Both the position numbers and the translations under genes were made by a program. A stretch of 64,000 nucleotides of DNA from Ornithinibacillus bavariensis (GTDB lineage: Bacteria > Bacillota > Bacilli > Bacillales > Amphibacillaceae). Each line of letters starts with the position of its first letter. Positions within the stretch are counted from its first letter, which is position 1. Positions 60,645 to 64,000 of the stretch are shown here, piece after piece. The stretch lies in the NCBI RefSeq assembly GCF_018333235.1, contig NZ_BORP01000001.1:310001-374000 (forward strand), in the 5' to 3' direction. The notes under the pieces are model-generated. The model was not told where the DNA came from. It worked only from the letters and a program-made list of their open reading frames with translations, and ran no database searches.

Positions 60645-61418
60645 ATGTTATACTTACATGATGTTTGGGTGAACTGGTTTGAAGGAGAAGAAAACGGGTA
60701 TAATGTATGTTATTTTCATGAATGGCGAAAAGATGATGGAATAGAACTACTTGACCAAGTCCCTTTGTTATACATAACAGAATCCCTATATCAGTACATT
60801 GAAAATGATATGCATGATTTACCACAAGGTTTACTGGATGCTATTTATAAGCGTGCATATACAAGAAAGGGGCAGGATCGTTCTGTTGTTGACTATGCCT
60901 GCATAGTAACGGATGGAAATGATATATTGGTATTTGATACTATTGGCTATCGTATTCCAATCCGTAAGAGTCGCTTAATCCCAAGGCAAGAACAGCTTGT
61001 TTATGAAATGATTGAAAAATCTAAACCACAGAGCTTTGGATTTGATGGTACGAATTATGAAAAGGAGTATCATATGTTATCCATGTCTCCTGACTTAGTA
61101 TTTGGTTTAACGAGAAGAGAAAGACAGCTGAAGCAATTATTAATGATGGGTTTAGATCAGTTACGTACATCTAATAATTTAGAAGAATTACGATATTGGT
61201 TAACCGAGTGGAATCCAAAAAAATATCCTTTTATTCGCTTTATGGATGAAGATGAGGTATGGCAAGCCTTGTACGATGGAGTAAAACTTGGATGGAGCAC
61301 AGCCCATGAGGAACTTTGTGAAAAATTAATAAAAGGGCAACCATTTCTTGAAAAAATGTGGGAACTTGAAAATCAATACGCCGAGGGTATATCAAAGCAA
61401 AAGTCAAAAAATCAGTGA
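60645..61418 (+). CDS. yjbA: YjbA, DUF3603 protein
   Basis: 257 residues (B. subtilis 251). The N-terminus [20 protein letters not shown] (20 residues), [14 protein letters not shown] and [14 protein letters not shown] match YjbA very closely. Soluble; function unknown. ATG at 60645 after GTGAGGGGTG; upstream in-frame start not needed. Between fabF and trpS as in B. subtilis. Confidence 0.92.
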   Translation: MLYLHDVWVNWFEGEENGYNVCYFHEWRKDDGIELLDQVPLLYITESLYQYIENDMHDLPQGLLDAIYKRAYTRKGQDRSVVDYACIVTDGNDILVFDTIGYRIPIRKSRLIPRQEQLVYEMIEKSKPQSFGFDGTNYEKEYHMLSMSPDLVFGLTRRERQLKQLLMMGLDQLRTSNNLEELRYWLTEWNPKKYPFIRFMDEDEVWQALYDGVKLGWSTAHEELCEKLIKGQPFLEKMWELENQYAEGISKQKSKNQ

Positions 61419-61441
61419 GGAAATTTTTCTCGCTGATTTTT
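61407..61441 (+). terminator. Terminator of yjbA
   Basis: Arms AAAATCAGTGAG/CTCGCTGATTTT (one mismatch) followed by TATG; overlaps the stop codon. Confidence 0.8.
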
Positions 61442-61578
61442 ATGCTTTATAGCTCGAAGTTAATATGGCAATCGACAAATTAGTATTAAGATTAGCTGTG
61501 GGATGCACTGAAGATAGAGCTTATTCCTTAGATAAATTATTAGTTAACATAGATATACAAAGAAAAATGCCTAGAGGC

Positions 61579-61644
61579 AATGATATGCTCCTTTCAATGT
61601 AGACAGATTAAGAAATCTATTTTCCTTAGAGGAAGCATATCATT
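61579..61644. repeat. Inverted repeat downstream of trpS
   Basis: Perfect 11-bp arms AATGATATGCT (61579-61589) and AGCATATCATT (61634-61644) around 44 bp. On the minus strand it follows trpS and is itself followed by a small GCCTCTAGGC hairpin and TTTTT, so it may be part of the trpS terminator. Confidence 0.55.
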
Positions 61645-61676
61645 ATACTCCAAGCTTTTAGGTATTTTCTTTATGA

Positions 61677-62675
<999 letters not shown>

Positions 62676-62697
62676 TCACTCCTTATTTTTTTGCATT

Positions 62698-62880
62698 AAA
62701 AAAAGCCCATTCATTCCCTAAAGAAGGGACGAATGAACCGCGTTGCCACCCTAATTATCTTAAAAAATATTAAGATCACTTTATTTAATAATCGCTCCAA
62801 AGTCCAATTCCTGTTTACCTTGATGCTTGTTTCCACCAACCACAAGCTCTCTTAAAATCAGCGGGTAAATAGTACTACGC
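62698..62880 (-). promoter_or_regulatory. Tryptophan T-box leader of trpS
   Basis: Minus strand. The T-box sequence AGGGTGGCAACGCGG lies at 62752-62738, Stem I has the AGAGAGC element and GGTGGAAAC bulge region, and the specifier loop reads GAAT-TGG-ACTTTGGAG, with TGG (62806-62804) as the tryptophan codon. A terminator hairpin (CATTCGTCCCTT/AAGGGAATGAATG type arms) with a T-run of seven follows. Uncharged tRNA-Trp would stabilise the antiterminator. Confidence 0.93.
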
Positions 62881-62936
62881 CTTTTTCATTGCTATATATA
62901 TTAAGTTTTTTATATTATATATAGTCTTATTCGGAA

Positions 62937-63818
62937 ATGCAAGAGAAAATATCTAATGAGCAGCCATTTTATGGTATTCTAAAAAAAAATGAGTGTCAGG
63001 GGGTGGCGCGTATAATATTTCAAACAAAAGCATGGATAGGAGAAAAGAGCAATGTTGGTTTTATTAACGGTACAATTATGTTTTCTAGTGTAAAGCTAAA
63101 TGTATACAGTTTTAATATAGATGGTGTCCTAATTGATACTGGGGCACCAAGACTGTTAAAGGAATTTAAAAAGTTCTTTATAGATGTGGATATTGATCAG
63201 GTTGTCATTTCGCATTCTCATGAGGATCATATTGGGGGAGCTGCCTATTTGCAAAATGAACATGGTTTACCAATTTATATGAATCGAATGATGATCGAGG
63301 AGTGTTCAAGAAAAGCGAATTATCCATTTTACCGAAAAATGTTTTGGGGTAGCAGAAAGCCATTTGAAGCACAAGAACTTGGTAAAACGTTTACTTCAAG
63401 GAATGCAATTTGGGACGTAATAGAAACTCCTGGACATGCAATCGATCACCTTTCCTTCCTAAATCGAGAGACAGGACAGCTTTTTTCTGGAGATTTATTT
63501 GTTCAGCCTAGAACGAATGTTATTCTACGAGAAGAAAGTATTCCGACTATCATGGAATCTATTACTCATGTATTAACCTATGATTTTGGTGAACTATTTT
63601 GCTGCCATGCAGGTTATGTGAAAGAAAGTAGACAAGCATTGATTCGTAAGCTCCAGAATTTAAAAGAATTAGAAGCATCTATTTTAGAACTACACAAACA
63701 GGGCTATCATGAGAAAGAGATTCAAAGGAAGCTCTTTAAGAAGAAATATCCAATAACTTTCTTTTCATTTGGAGAGTGGGATTCAATTCATATTATCCGA
63801 TCGATTATAAAATCTTAG
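62937..63818 (+). CDS. MBL-fold metallo-hydrolase
   Basis: Up to 293 residues. Zinc motif SHSHEDHIGG (about residues 91-100 of the longest frame), further ligands in ETPGHAIDHL, FSGDLF and CCHAGY. A C-terminal helical part follows. Substrate unknown. The 5' end is uncertain: the first ATG has no ribosome binding site, GTG at 63003 and ATG at 63078 are alternatives, and a TATAAT sits at 63011 within the frame. Confidence 0.8.
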   Translation: MQEKISNEQPFYGILKKNECQGVARIIFQTKAWIGEKSNVGFINGTIMFSSVKLNVYSFNIDGVLIDTGAPRLLKEFKKFFIDVDIDQVVISHSHEDHIGGAAYLQNEHGLPIYMNRMMIEECSRKANYPFYRKMFWGSRKPFEAQELGKTFTSRNAIWDVIETPGHAIDHLSFLNRETGQLFSGDLFVQPRTNVILREESIPTIMESITHVLTYDFGELFCCHAGYVKESRQALIRKLQNLKELEASILELHKQGYHEKEIQRKLFKKKYPITFFSFGEWDSIHIIRSIIKS

Positions 63819-63880
63819 AATCTTGTTGCTGAGAAAGAATAGTTACCCATAAAGACAAATGAATTGGAGATAATAATAAA

Positions 63881-63912
63881 GGAAGAGCAGAGTAATAATA
63901 TTCTGCTCTTCC
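63881..63912 (-). terminator. Terminator of the YjcZ-like gene
   Basis: Perfect 11-bp arms GGAAGAGCAGA/TCTGCTCTTCC with a 10-nt loop; TTTATTATT follows on the minus strand. May also serve the convergent MBL gene. Confidence 0.75.
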
Positions 63913-63920
63913 CCTCGTCA

Positions 63921-64000
63921 TTAATAGCCACCACCGGTATAACTTACACCGACGATGATTAGTAGAATGAACAACACGACAATTAAAGCAAATCCAGCTC
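63921..64000 (-). CDS. YjcZ-type tiny transmembrane spore protein (partial)
   Basis: The last 26 codons of a minus-strand gene: a transmembrane segment GFALIVVLFILLIIVG followed by VSYTGGGY and a TAA at 63923-63921. This is the pattern of the tiny YjcZ/YtzM-like sporulation proteins of Bacillaceae. The N-terminus is beyond the window. Confidence 0.8.
   Translation of the reverse strand, partial: AGFALIVVLFILLIIVGVSYTGGGY

Overview
The window is chromosomal DNA from a low-GC Gram-positive endospore former of the family Bacillaceae. The evidence is the gene content (gerPABCDEF, comK, med, a YjcZ-type tiny spore protein), the strong AGGAGG ribosome binding sites, and a gene order that follows Bacillus subtilis in blocks: yhaM-yhaL-prsA-yhaJ-yhaI; yhaH-trpP-hit-ecsAB-yhaA; hmoB-hemEHY; yhfH-yhfI-lplJ; comK-yhjD-yhjE-addBA; gerP-yisL; yitS-yitT-yitU-yitV-yitW; yjzD-med-fabH-fabF-yjbA-trpS. 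A glycine betaine uptake locus sits where B. subtilis has hpr, which would suit a halotolerant genus of the Oceanobacillus/Virgibacillus type; that genus-level guess is inference only. There are no rRNA or tRNA genes, insertion sequences, prophage genes or CRISPR arrays.

Layout. 1-2.9 kb: end of yhaM, yhaL, secretion foldase prsA, small membrane proteins, yhaI. 3-7.9 kb: GbsR/OpcR-type regulator divergent from an OpuA betaine transporter with two tandem binding proteins. 8-12.1 kb: yhaH, trpP with a probable TRAP site, hit, an apparently structured non-coding RNA, ecsAB. 12.3-19.1 kb: yhaA, then a cell-envelope stress block (PAP2 phosphatase, MFS transporter, liaF-liaS-liaR) and a thiol oxidase/thioredoxin pair. 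19.2-23.5 kb: hmoB and the coproporphyrin-dependent haem genes hemE-hemH-hemY. 23.57-24.1 kb: ten units of an exact 52-bp tandem repeat. 24.2-28.6 kb: pepF, yhfH, yhfI, lplJ. 28.6-37.8 kb: comK, yhjD (probable LexA box), yhjE, addB-addA. 37.8-41.9 kb: gerP operon with a sigma-K-like promoter, rocD, yisL. 42-51.1 kb: accessory membrane and secreted proteins, including a GH13 amylase relative without catalytic residues and a membrane-anchored PstS-like protein, then degV and yitT. 51.2-55.9 kb: small proteins, yitU-V-W, uppP, a Gly/Tyr-rich protein, yjzD. 56-64 kb: a degenerate epimerase-like protein, med, fabH-fabF, yjbA, trpS with a T-box leader, an MBL-fold protein and the end of a YjcZ-like gene.

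The genes fall into a few themes: osmoprotection (opu), envelope stress and undecaprenyl-phosphate recycling (liaFSR, PAP2 protein, uppP), tryptophan supply (trpP and trpS under two different RNA-based controls), competence and recombination (comK, med, addAB), and spore germination (gerP). The best candidate for something undescribed is the RNA on the minus strand between hit and ecsA. It has a promoter, a 16-bp long-range closing helix, internal hairpins with a possible pseudoknot, and an intrinsic terminator, but no open reading frame.
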